Part shown: piece by piece, positions 1 to 8,548 of the stretch | How the letters are laid out: each line of letters starts with the position of its first letter | Position numbering within the stretch: the first letter of the stretch is position 1 | Assembly: GCF_000191065.1 (NCBI RefSeq) | Contig: NZ_GL872283.1 | Coordinates: forward strand, 1,506,484-1,570,483 | DNA length: 64,000 nt | Reading direction: 5' to 3' | From: Prevotella multiformis DSM 16608 | Lineage (GTDB): Bacteria; Bacteroidota; Bacteroidia; Bacteroidales; Bacteroidaceae | The notes under the pieces: generated by a model | The model's database searches: none | What the model was told of the DNA's origin: nothing | The model's input: only the letters and a program-made list of their open reading frames with translations | Program-made: the position numbers and the translations under genes

Positions 1-71
1 GATTTTAGGGTCATCCGCCGGCTCAGCAACCACTGTACTGATGTCCGCCGGAAATCTTCGTTTTAGTGTTG

Positions 72-79
72 CAAAGATA
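72..79 (-). promoter_or_regulatory. Bacteroidota promoter -7 box, leftward
   Basis: On the minus strand this reads TATCTTTG, a perfect match to TAnnTTTG, and it points out of the window. It probably serves a gene beginning near or beyond position 1. Too little of that gene is visible to name it. Confidence 0.6.
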
Positions 80-748
80 AGCATAATTTGGTGAAAAAAC
101 ATTTCAATCTGTAATTGATTTAATTCCTTTTCCCATCCTATTATTTCTTATATATAAATTCTATTTCTATTTTTGTCACAAAGTGCCTGTTTCCTGCCTT
201 TTTCCACATACAGACAGCCGCAAAATCACGCCAGGACACAAGGTTTTCTCCGGGCAACAATCTGAAGGGTTCGCACCTTGAAATCTGTCAGTTTTCCGTT
301 CATTCTCCACTTTTCAGCACGATCTTTCGCTTTCCCTGGATTCTGCCCGCCCGCTTCTTCAAGACCTTTTCCGTCTCCTCAGACCGTGAAATGACCGGAA
401 GTCCTGCAGAATCCGGACGGCTCTGCACAATCTTCCGGACACCGGCCGGCCGGCAAAGGAGCACCGGAGGCAGCCGTGATGAGACCCGACACCGACTGTG
501 TCAATGCCCCGCCCCCGCTGTGTCGGTGCCCCGAACGCATACGGCGGCACGGCCCGGAAGCCGCTTCGCTACCCTCCCCCGCTGCAGAAGAAAGGCCATG
601 CCCGGATTCCCCGATCCGGCCATGGCCTTCACAAGCCAGGCATTGCCCGCATGGAGCGGTGGAGAGCACATACCCTCCCGCACAGGCAAGACGGGAGGGC
701 TGTCAGCCATGCGTCCTGCACACCGCCTCTCCCCCGGCCGTCCGCCTG
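80..748. other. Gene-free stretch, GC-rich from about 300
   Basis: Positions 80-300 are AT-rich and look like an upstream region. From about 300 to 748 the DNA is very GC-rich, with overlapping open frames on both strands but no recognisable protein, start signal or conserved motif. A hairpin near 673-699 (CCCTCCCG/CGGGAGGG) has no T-tract. I see no gene here. The open frames are what high GC content produces by chance. Confidence 0.6.
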
Positions 749-1003
749 TCAGTCTTCCCACACCCCCGCAGGGCTCCACGGATCGCCGTCCCCGGACGGT
801 GTATCCCCGAAGAAGTGATGTTCCTTGGCGCCGATGTCGTCTTCGTCGATCTCCTCATCGGAGATGCCGGGACTGGCTGTGAGCATCAGGTTTTCAAGGA
901 CAGGCCTGTAACACCCGGTCTGCGGCCGGATGTATTCTTTCAAAATGATTTCTTTTCTGTTCATATCGCGTAGCATTGATTTCATGGGTTTATCTGACAA
1001 CAT
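749..1003 (-). CDS. Small hypothetical protein downstream of the LRR gene
   Basis: An 84-residue protein I do not recognise by name. The core (KEYIRPQ, then ENLMLTASPGIS) resembles the many short Prevotella/Bacteroides proteins built as a basic N-terminus, a Y-x-x-P segment, then a stretch like 'ENLM..S'. The C-terminal half is acidic (DEEIDEDD) and has no membrane segment. The first ATG lies inside the 3' end of the LRR gene (14 bp overlap) just behind GGAGGAAAG, which would couple translation. Later ATGs at about 985, 976 and 964 are possible. The family resemblance and the overlap support it as real; function is unknown. Confidence 0.55.
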   Translation of the reverse strand: MLSDKPMKSMLRDMNRKEIILKEYIRPQTGCYRPVLENLMLTASPGISDEEIDEDDIGAKEHHFFGDTPSGDGDPWSPAGVWED

Positions 1004-4000
1004 ACTTCTTTCCTCCGCGGATATACACGCCGCGCTGCGGCTTCTCCACCCGCTGCCCGTTGAGGTTGTAGCAGGCGCGGCCGCCGTCCTCTCGCGTCTC
1101 CGGACTGCCGACGGAGAGGATGCCCGTAGCGGAGCCCTCGCCCTCGAAGGCGAACATCACCTTTGCAGCAGCCGGTATGCCCGGCAGCTCGGCGTAGGCG
1201 CGGTGGACAGGCACGGTGGCCGAGGGCTTCAGCTTCATGAAGACGCCCTTGGATGCCGAGACGGCATAGAAAGTGCCCGAAGCGGGGACTTTGCGTGCCT
1301 TGGCCGTCACGCCCCGCATTATGCTGCCGGCGACGGTGTACTCCTTGTCGTCCTTCTCGCCGATGGTGTAGAAGAAGTCGGACGGCATTGATTCGCTGCC
1401 GAGCACCTTCAGGAGAACTCCCTCCTCGGCCGGCACATAGCAGGGGTCACCCACGACGCCGCCGTTGACATCGACGCTCGACATGAAGACGACATGGGTA
1501 GCCGTTCCGTAGTCGGGCTTGCCGGGGCTGACGGATGCCTCCCCGTAGCGGGTCGCCACGAAGGCCGCCACCTTGTCCTGCGTGCCTTTCTCGCGGGCGT
1601 ACTCGCCGAAGTCGGTGTCAAACTCGCGGGCGAAGGAGCCGTACTTGTGCGTGATGTTCACGTCGCGTATCTGATAGTCGACGCGGGCCGCATAGCCGTC
1701 CCATCCCACAGCTGTCTTGTAGGCATCGACCTTGCTCTTCTTCACGTAGATCTTCTGGATGTTGCCGGTGAACTCCCGGTAGCCCGCTCCCAGGTACCAC
1801 TTCACGGCGCTCATGTCCTTGGGAGGATTGCCGGTGAAGAAGACGCGCTCGACGGTCGATGTGCCGTCCTGCCGCTGGAAGGCCTCGATGCCGAGATAGT
1901 CGAGCTGCCCTTTGAAGACGACCTCCTTTATGTCGGTGTTGCTCTTCGCCATGGCCCGGTCGTTCCACAGGCGCACCTCGTAAGTGCGCGCCGGGTACTG
2001 GGGATGCTTCACCTTCTTCGGGACGACATAGGTGAAGACGTCGCTCTGCACGTCGACGACCATCACCGCGTTCTTGGACAGGGGAAACAGCTCTGTCGCT
2101 CCGTCCCCGTCGTCGACCTTGAACGAGCGGATCACGTCGTGGAAGGCATTCCAGAAAGGATTGTTCTTATAAGCCTCGAAAGCATCGACGCGCACACTGA
2201 TTTCGATGTCGCCCTTGTTGACGTTGTCCTCGTTGAAGGCCTTGTCGCCGATCTTCGAAGCCGGAACCGGCGTATGGCTCAGGAACGCTATCGTATTCAG
2301 CCGGCTACAGTTGTCGAAGGCGTAGTTCCCGATTTCGGTCACGCCCTCGGGGATGGTGATGTTCTCCAGGTTCTGCACATAATAGAAGGCATAGTCGCCG
2401 ATCTTCTCGATGACGGGCGGAAGAAGGGTGTAGTAAGTGCCCGCCTTGGCAGGAGGGAAAGTGGCGAGGGTCTTCTTGTCCTTGCTCAGCAGGAATCCGT
2501 CGACGCTGGAATAGGAGGGATTGGAGGGGTCGACCGTGAAGGTCGCCAGCTTCCCGCAGAACTGGAAAGCCCTCGGGTCGATGCTCGTCGTCGTGGCCGG
2601 GATCTTGATTTCGACCAGACTCTGGCAGCTGTTGAAAGCCGACTCCTCAATGGATTCCACGGAGGCGGGAAGCGTGATGGACGGAAGGGTGAGGGCATTC
2701 TGGAAAGCCCCCTTTCCGATCTTCCGGATGACGGCATCGGCCGGGAACGTCACGGACACCAGAGCCTTGCAGCCGTTGAAGGCACCCGTCTCGATTTCCT
2801 CCACTTTGGAAGGGAATCTGAACCCGGTCAGTTTGGGGTCGTTCATGAACGTACGGTTTCCCACTGTCTTCAAGGCACACGCCCCCTCGAAGACGAACGA
2901 CTCCAGGCTGCCGCAGTTCTCGAAGGACGAAGTACCGGTCCTCTGCAGGCGGGAATGCGCTTCCACGGACACGGTCTTCAGCCGGGGACAGTTGGCGAAG
3001 GCCGACCACCCGACCGTCTCAACAGAGGCAGGAAGCCACAGTGTCTCCAATGCAGAGCCATAGAAGGAGAAGTCGCCGATGTCCCTGACGGTGGCCGGAG
3101 CGGCGAACTCGATTCTCTTCAACCCCGTGGCCGCCTGGAAGGCATCTTGCCCGATGGTCTCCAGCCCGCTGTTGAAGATCACCTTCTCCACCGCCGGTGC
3201 GGCCTTGAAGGCCTCCTTGAGGATGCGCTTCGTCGTCGGCAGCGTTGCGTAAGTACCCGTCATTCCTGCGGGGAAGGCGGCGAGTTCCGTCCCGTCGGCA
3301 GAATAGATCACGCCATTGTCGTCCGTCTTGTAGACGGTGTTCGACGGGTCGACGACAAACCCCTTCACCCGGTAAGCACCGGAGAAGGCGCCGTCGTCGA
3401 TCTTCGTCACCGTCGACGGGATGTCCACCGTGAGCAGCTGGATGCAGTCCTTGAAGGACTCCTTGCCGATTTTCACCAGCGGCGGGGTCATGACGATGCC
3501 CTTGAGGCCTTCCGCATGGCTGAACGCCCCGTCGAGGATCTGCTTCACCGTGGCCGGCACGGTGTAAGGGTCGCCCGTCTTCGCATTCGGGTAGACCACG
3601 AGCTGTTCCCCGTCCTTCGAGAGGATGACACCTCCGACACCGCTGAACTTCGGGTTGGCAGGGTCCACTTCGATGGCGCTCAGCTTCAATGCACTCGTGA
3701 AGCCGTTGTATTCCTTGGCTGCGGGAAGCTCCGTCAGCGACTTCGGCAGCCGGATGGTCTCCAGGTTCCGGTTCTGCTGCAGTGCATTCGGACGGATGCC
3801 GACGATACCCTCCGGGATGCTGAACGCGACACCCGCCCTGGCGACCGGATAGGCTACCAGATAGCCGCCGCCGTCCCGGCTGTAAAGCACGCCGTCCCGG
3901 GCATAATACCTGGGATTGGCCGCATCGACCGTGATGCGCTGGAGTCCGATCGTGAAAGCGAACACGCCGTCCTTGATGTCGGTCGCGGAAGCGGGGATGT

Positions 4001-4355
4001 TGACCGTAGTCAGCAGGCTGCCCTGCAGGCACTGGGCGTTCAGGGTCTCGACGGTGTTCGGGATGGTCACAGAAGTGGCATTCTTCACCTTGCTGTTGTC
4101 GGCCAGTGCCGTCACGGTCCATGTATGCTCGTTCGCCGAGTCTTTGACGGTCTCGGGAATCTTCACTTCCGCCAGGTCGGAACCGACGAAAGCCACATGG
4201 TAAGCAGCCGGATGACCGTTGCCGGCATCGCGTTTCAACGTCACGACATAAGTGATGCCGTCCCTATTGATCAGGTCTCCCGTCACTACGGCGCCGGCAT
4301 CCGTCAGCTGCAACAAGGCAGGCAAGAGGAAAAACAGAATTTTGATAGTTCTCAT
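990..4355 (-). CDS. BspA-type leucine-rich repeat surface protein
   Basis: 1121 residues. The N-terminus is a typical signal peptide (basic MRTIKI, then a hydrophobic stretch). From about residue 60 to 720 it is a long array of roughly 23-residue LRR_5 (BspA-like) repeats, with units such as 'IGDYAFYYVQNLENITIP' and 'AFxNCxxL' recurring. Stretches like 'SVDGFLLSKDKKTLATFPPA' alternate with the repeats. The C-terminus ends YNLNGQRV...RGVYIRGGKKYVVR, a tail common on secreted Prevotella proteins. BspA-family proteins act at the cell surface in adhesion and aggregation; the ligand here cannot be told. It is transcribed leftward and overlaps the small downstream gene. A 70-bp tandem repeat lies upstream. 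The long open frame on the opposite strand is a GC artefact. Confidence 0.9.
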   Translation of the reverse strand: MRTIKILFFLLPALLQLTDAGAVVTGDLINRDGITYVVTLKRDAGNGHPAAYHVAFVGSDLAEVKIPETVKDSANEHTWTVTALADNSKVKNATSVTIPNTVETLNAQCLQGSLLTTVNIPASATDIKDGVFAFTIGLQRITVDAANPRYYARDGVLYSRDGGGYLVAYPVARAGVAFSIPEGIVGIRPNALQQNRNLETIRLPKSLTELPAAKEYNGFTSALKLSAIEVDPANPKFSGVGGVILSKDGEQLVVYPNAKTGDPYTVPATVKQILDGAFSHAEGLKGIVMTPPLVKIGKESFKDCIQLLTVDIPSTVTKIDDGAFSGAYRVKGFVVDPSNTVYKTDDNGVIYSADGTELAAFPAGMTGTYATLPTTKRILKEAFKAAPAVEKVIFNSGLETIGQDAFQAATGLKRIEFAAPATVRDIGDFSFYGSALETLWLPASVETVGWSAFANCPRLKTVSVEAHSRLQRTGTSSFENCGSLESFVFEGACALKTVGNRTFMNDPKLTGFRFPSKVEEIETGAFNGCKALVSVTFPADAVIRKIGKGAFQNALTLPSITLPASVESIEESAFNSCQSLVEIKIPATTTSIDPRAFQFCGKLATFTVDPSNPSYSSVDGFLLSKDKKTLATFPPAKAGTYYTLLPPVIEKIGDYAFYYVQNLENITIPEGVTEIGNYAFDNCSRLNTIAFLSHTPVPASKIGDKAFNEDNVNKGDIEISVRVDAFEAYKNNPFWNAFHDVIRSFKVDDGDGATELFPLSKNAVMVVDVQSDVFTYVVPKKVKHPQYPARTYEVRLWNDRAMAKSNTDIKEVVFKGQLDYLGIEAFQRQDGTSTVERVFFTGNPPKDMSAVKWYLGAGYREFTGNIQKIYVKKSKVDAYKTAVGWDGYAARVDYQIRDVNITHKYGSFAREFDTDFGEYAREKGTQDKVAAFVATRYGEASVSPGKPDYGTATHVVFMSSVDVNGGVVGDPCYVPAEEGVLLKVLGSESMPSDFFYTIGEKDDKEYTVAGSIMRGVTAKARKVPASGTFYAVSASKGVFMKLKPSATVPVHRAYAELPGIPAAAKVMFAFEGEGSATGILSVGSPETREDGGRACYNLNGQRVEKPQRGVYIRGGKKYVVR

Positions 4356-4430
4356 ATACGTTAGTTTTTTACAGATTTAGAGTTTACGGATTGGGGGTTA
4401 ATTTGGGTTTTAATTTGGTTATTACGGGGT

Positions 4431-4633
4431 TTTATCTGATTGAATGGATGGTTTGCCGCAACGGCTCTCCCGTATGCTGCGCACAGACAGAGCCTTGCTT
4501 TTTCACTGACGGAATGGATGATTTGTCACAATGATTCTCTCTCGTAAGTTATGCACAGACACGACGCTGTTTTCATCTGATGGAATGATGATTTGTCACA
4601 ATGATTCTCTCTCGTAAGTTATGCACAGAGCCA
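4431..4633. repeat. 70-bp tandem direct repeat, about 2.9 copies
   Basis: Units start near 4431, 4501 and 4571; the last is truncated near 4633. Copies 2 and 3 are almost identical (shared pieces ATTTGTCACAATGATTCTCT and CTCGTAAGTTATGCACAGA). Copy 1 is diverged but keeps register: GTTTGCC at 4451, ATTTGTC at 4521 and at 4591. It lies 75-280 bp upstream of the LRR start codon. Confidence 0.9.
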
Positions 4634-5363
4634 TACCGGACAGGTGGCTGTCTGCAAGAGACAGGGCTATGGACAGGATTCCGACTGTTCCGCAAGCCAT
4701 GTCATACCCGTCTGTCATCTGTCGGACGACAACGGTCGCCGCCTTTCAATGGGACTTACATACAGCATACCGGCGGCAAAGGATTCCTGTATGTCAAGTG
4801 GTCAGGACAAACGTCCCTTTTCAATTTCAAAACAGACTTTTACTTCTTCGATAAGAATGGTTTAGTCTACACAGGTCTGCATTCAGGAATGTCCTTCGTC
4901 ACGACGGCGACACTCCGCTTAGCAGTTAACTTCGTTCCCTCCCCTGACAGGAAAGAGGCTGTTGGTTTCTTGTACAAATTTCGGGAAAAAACAGATACAT
5001 AGCAAGGGTACATATTGAAAATATGTTTCTGTTTCTCATTCACAAGTAGTCCTTTATCCCGTCTGGTTTCCGAAATATAAAAAAGTAAAAGATTTACAGT
5101 GACAGAATTGTCCTGTTCGGGAACCAGTCTGTCCGGAAAACGCACTTTCCCGGCATCGGTTCTGTCGGAAGAAGGAAGGCTTGTTTCCAAGCATTTTCCC
5201 CAGCAAAGCTGACCGGATCCCGCCGGATGACAATGTACGCTCCACCCCGCCGGACAGAGCCGCCACCCGGCGCACACCTGTTAAAAGAAATGAAAAAAGG
5301 GATCGGAAACGCATTTTTCCGACAAATAAAGTGACCAGACAGAGCGCATTGGCTTTTTTTATT

Positions 5364-5371
5364 TACCTTTG
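5364..5371 (+). promoter_or_regulatory. Promoter -7 box, possible M13 peptidase promoter
   Basis: TACCTTTG, a perfect TAnnTTTG box. If it drives the peptidase gene the untranslated leader is about 250 nt, long for this genome, and contains the duplicated hairpin motif at 5386-5469. Confidence 0.6.
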
Positions 5372-5385
5372 TAAAGAGATGGGAA

Positions 5386-5469
5386 GAACCTGTCTCATGC
5401 AGGCAGAAAGCCCGGGAAACCCTGTCCCCACACGAACAGAGGGCTGAACAGAACCTGTCCCATGCAGGC
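5386..5469 (+). repeat. Duplicated 20-bp hairpin motif in peptidase leader
   Basis: AGAACCTGTCTCATGCAGGC at about 5385 and AGAACCTGTCCCATGCAGGC at about 5450 are 65 bp apart with a single difference. Each can fold as CCTG...CAGG. Confidence 0.6.
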
Positions 5470-5628
5470 TGAGGGTCGGAAACAAACGGTCTCATACACC
5501 TTATTCTATATAAGAGGGGGCACAGGCCGGCACATCTCATACCTAAAAGCCCATCACAGAAAACACTCACAGAACGCCTCCGGCATCCTCCCGGAGAGGA
5601 AAGGAGGGGTTCATAAAGCGATCAGAAC

Positions 5629-7656
5629 ATGAAAATAAAAATGTTATTTTTGACGGCCTCCTTCGTAGCCTCCTCAGCGATGGCACAGGGGTTGAAGTCG
5701 GGTATCGACCGGAAGAACATGGACCTCACCGTCCAGCCCGGCGAGAATTTCTACGAGTATGCGGCGGGCAACTGGATGAAGAGCCATCCGCTCGACAAGG
5801 AGCATCCCATGAACGGAGCCTTCGTCGACCTGGAGGAACTGAACAAGAAACGCATCCGCGAGATGGTGGAGGACTATGCCGGGAAGCCACAGACGAAGGG
5901 CACTGTTGCCCAGAAGATTGCTTCGCTCTATAACCTCTACATGGACAGCACACGCCGCAACCGTGAGGGGTACACACCCATCAGGCCGGTACTGGCGAAG
6001 GTACGTGCCGTGAAGAACCGCAAGGAGCTGCTCAAACTGATGTACGACCTCGACGTGAAAGGCTACGGGACCTTCCCCGTGGGCTTCGGCATGACGGTGG
6101 ACGCGAAGAACTCCAGCCGCTACATCATCGGCATCGGCCAGAGCGGCATCGGACTGGATCCGGAGTATTACACGCATCCCAACGAACAGCAGAAAGCCGT
6201 CGTCGCCGCCTACAAGAGCCTGAACAACGACCTGCTGAAGATGGTCGGCAATGCACCGGCCGTTGCCGAGAAGAAAATGGAGGCGGCCTTTGCCCTGGAG
6301 GACCGGATTGCCAAGGTCAGCTACGACCAGGTGAAGTCGCGTGACCCGCAGGCCAACTACCACCCGATGACGTGGGAGCAGCTGCTGAAGGATTATCCCG
6401 GCATCGACTGGAACTATCTGCTCAAGGCGACAGGTTTCCCGGACAACGGCGGAAAGGTGGATGTCGGTCAGCCGGAACCGGTGCATGAGGTGGAGAAGAT
6501 CCTCGCCACCGCTCCGCTGGAATCGCTGAAGGCCTATATGGAGCAGGCTGTCGTGTCGAGTGCGGCCGGAATGCTGTCCGACAACTTCACCGACCGCAAG
6601 TTTGAATACACGAAGGTGGCCTACGGCGTCCAGCAGCAGCAGCCGCGCTGGAAGCGTGCCCTGTCGTTCGTACAGGGCATCATGGGCGAAGCCGTCGGCA
6701 AGCTCTACGTGCAGAAGTACTTCCCGGAGAGCAGCAAGCAGCGCATGATAGCACTGGTCAGGAATCTCCAGACAGCTTTCGCACAGCGCATTGAGGAGAA
6801 TACCTGGATGACTGCTGACACCAAGCAGAAGGCATTGGAAAAACTGCAGGCATTCGATGTCAAGATCGGTTATCCGGACAAGTGGCAGAATATGGACAGT
6901 GTCTTCGTTATCGATGATGCAAAGTCGCTGTTCGACAATGTGAAGGGAGTACAAGAGGCTGCCATGAAATACCGCATTGCCAAACGCTGGGGAAAGCCCG
7001 TCGACAAGAAAGAATGGCACATGACACCGCAGACCGTCAATGCCTACTACGACCCGACGACCAACAGCATCAACTTCCCGGCAGCCATCCTGCAGCCGCC
7101 GTTCTTCGATCCGGAGGTGGACGATGCCGCCAACTACGGGGCTATCGGTGCTGTCATCGGGCATGAGATGAGCCACGGCTTCGACGACCAGGGCTGTCAG
7201 TTCGACAAGGAGGGCAATATGAAGAACTGGTGGAACGAAACGGACAAGAAAAACTATGATGCCCGTACGAAGGTGCTTGTCGACTGGTTCAGCCAGCAGG
7301 AGGTCATCCCCGGTCTGAAAGTGAACGGAGAGAAGACCCTCGGAGAGAACATCGGTGACAACGGCGGCCTGAACATCGCTTACCGTGCGCTGGAGAACAG
7401 CATGGAGCAGAACCCGCTGGCCGACAAGGACGGCTTTACTCCGGCACAGCGGTTCTTCCTCGCCTGGGGACGTGTGTGGGCAAGCAACGTCGCACCGCAG
7501 TTCGTCGCCTACATCGTCAACTCTGATGTACATTCGCCGAACGTCAGCCGTGTGAACGCTGCCCTGCCGATGATCGACAGCTGGTACAAGGCCTTCAACG
7601 TCAAGGAGGGCGACAAGCTCTTCGTACCGCAGGAGAAGCGTGCGCATATCTGGTAA
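5629..7656 (+). CDS. pepO: M13 (neprilysin/PepO-type) zinc metallopeptidase
   Basis: 675 residues, the usual length for the family. A signal peptide (MKIKMLFLTASFVASSAMA) suggests export to the periplasm or surface. The N-terminal M13 helical domain starts with 'MDLTVQPGENFYEYAAGNW', the typical opening. The catalytic domain has the zinc motif HEMSH (512-516) and the third ligand in ENIGD (E573, D577). The C-terminus ends CxxW-like as '..RAHIW', although family members usually have CxVW. M13 enzymes cleave oligopeptides, so a role in extracytoplasmic peptide processing or nutrition is likely. It stands alone, bounded by a terminator at 7760-7812. The symbol is by analogy. Confidence 0.93.
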   Translation: MKIKMLFLTASFVASSAMAQGLKSGIDRKNMDLTVQPGENFYEYAAGNWMKSHPLDKEHPMNGAFVDLEELNKKRIREMVEDYAGKPQTKGTVAQKIASLYNLYMDSTRRNREGYTPIRPVLAKVRAVKNRKELLKLMYDLDVKGYGTFPVGFGMTVDAKNSSRYIIGIGQSGIGLDPEYYTHPNEQQKAVVAAYKSLNNDLLKMVGNAPAVAEKKMEAAFALEDRIAKVSYDQVKSRDPQANYHPMTWEQLLKDYPGIDWNYLLKATGFPDNGGKVDVGQPEPVHEVEKILATAPLESLKAYMEQAVVSSAAGMLSDNFTDRKFEYTKVAYGVQQQQPRWKRALSFVQGIMGEAVGKLYVQKYFPESSKQRMIALVRNLQTAFAQRIEENTWMTADTKQKALEKLQAFDVKIGYPDKWQNMDSVFVIDDAKSLFDNVKGVQEAAMKYRIAKRWGKPVDKKEWHMTPQTVNAYYDPTTNSINFPAAILQPPFFDPEVDDAANYGAIGAVIGHEMSHGFDDQGCQFDKEGNMKNWWNETDKKNYDARTKVLVDWFSQQEVIPGLKVNGEKTLGENIGDNGGLNIAYRALENSMEQNPLADKDGFTPAQRFFLAWGRVWASNVAPQFVAYIVNSDVHSPNVSRVNAALPMIDSWYKAFNVKEGDKLFVPQEKRAHIW

Positions 7657-7759
7657 TTGAGACTGACGGCACATCCATAGCAATAAGAAAGAGGATGTGT
7701 CAAAATAGAAACCGGTGGTCTGACAACTTCAACCGGCAAGCTGAAATCTTTTAAAAAAA

Positions 7760-7812
7760 AGGAAAAGCCCATTTCTCTACTCACAAAGGAGTACTGAAAT
7801 GGGCTTTCCTTA
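7760..7812 (-). terminator. Strong terminator of the RloB/ATPase operon
   Basis: On the minus strand GGAAAGCCCATTTC pairs with GAAATGGGCTTTTCC and is followed by T8. It lies between the convergent peptidase and RloB genes. On the plus strand the tail is CCTTATTG, so termination there would be weaker. Confidence 0.85.
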
Positions 7813-7887
7813 TTGTATCGTGTTAAACTGTAAGACTTTCAAGAAAAGTATTCGTGTTTTGATACACCTTCTCTTTCTTTGGTTCGT

Positions 7888-8547
7888 TCAATTATGTCCA
7901 GCTTCTTTCTTTGGAAAAGAAGTACTGGGCAGTGGCTGCTTCCTGTTGTCAGAAAGTTCCTTCATCATTCTTCCCAGTTCCGAATAAGTATAGTCGCGGC
8001 CCTCTGCCCTCCTCTCCTGTACGGACTGTTCAGCACGTCCGATGGCATCGGTCAGGCTGCCACCGTTTCTTTCAAAGTAAGAATGAAGTCCTCCGCTCCT
8101 GACAAAGAACCTGTCTGTCTTGCGGTACTCACAGTGTCTGCCCAGATCTTTCAGAAGCTGTTCCTGGGCTGTGTACTCCCGGGAGGTGTAACAGAAATAA
8201 TAGAGGAAAAACAGTTCCGTACAGCGGTGGGTCTCATAGAACCTGACCTTACAGTGGATACCTTTCTTGGGCTTGTCTATGGTTTTCCCGTATTTCCGCT
8301 TCAACTTTGCATAAAGCGACCGTTCGGGTTCACAGTGTTTGTTGTCCATGTCTATCACACAACAGACCTCATCGTAGCCCATCTCCACTCCTTCCCTTAT
8401 TTTCCGTTCCAGCTCTTTCAGGTTCGTATGTTTGGGATAGTCCGGCTGTATTGTCAAACCCTTGAACACGTCATTCAGCGACTTGAAATAGTAGAACTCC
8501 GTCGGTCCTTCCCCCACTACCAGCACCGTCTTATGCAAGATTCCCAT
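7888..8547 (-). CDS. RloB/AbiLii-like protein, putative TOPRIM-type defence effector
   Basis: 219 residues. The N-terminal pattern VLVVGEGPTEFYYF followed by VCCVIDMDN resembles the RloB family and TOPRIM-like folds, where the Glu and the D-x-D are expected to bind metal. No signal or membrane segment is present. It starts one base after the upstream ATPase stop (TGATATG) behind GGAGGA, so the two are translationally coupled. RloB-type proteins paired with an AAA ATPase occur in abortive-infection systems such as AbiL, and PARIS uses an analogous ATPase/TOPRIM pair. Here I infer the effector role. Possible alternative starts 5' of this ATG would overlap the ATPase gene. Confidence 0.78.
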   Translation of the reverse strand: MGILHKTVLVVGEGPTEFYYFKSLNDVFKGLTIQPDYPKHTNLKELERKIREGVEMGYDEVCCVIDMDNKHCEPERSLYAKLKRKYGKTIDKPKKGIHCKVRFYETHRCTELFFLYYFCYTSREYTAQEQLLKDLGRHCEYRKTDRFFVRSGGLHSYFERNGGSLTDAIGRAEQSVQERRAEGRDYTYSELGRMMKELSDNRKQPLPSTSFPKKEAGHN

Positions 8548-8548
8548 A

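Larger units (their letters stand above)
4356..5628. other. Long divergent intergenic region
   Basis: About 1.27 kb between the divergent LRR and M13 peptidase genes. It holds a three-copy 70-bp tandem repeat (4431-4633), a promoter-like box at 5364-5371 and a duplicated 20-bp hairpin motif (5386-5469). An open frame on the plus strand at 4601-5002 starts inside the repeat and matches no family I know, so I do not call it a gene. Confidence 0.6.

Noticed and set aside
1494..4364. Long open frame (956 codons) on the plus strand opposite the LRR gene
   Set aside because: An antisense shadow produced by GC-rich codons; no domain, start signal or composition of a real protein.
4601..5002. 133-codon frame beginning within the 70-bp repeat
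   Set aside because: No homology pattern or start signal; begins in repeat DNA and is overlapped by antisense frames.
5674..7683. 669-codon antisense frame across the M13 peptidase gene
   Set aside because: Same artefact; the sense frame has a signal peptide and HEMSH/ENIGD motifs.
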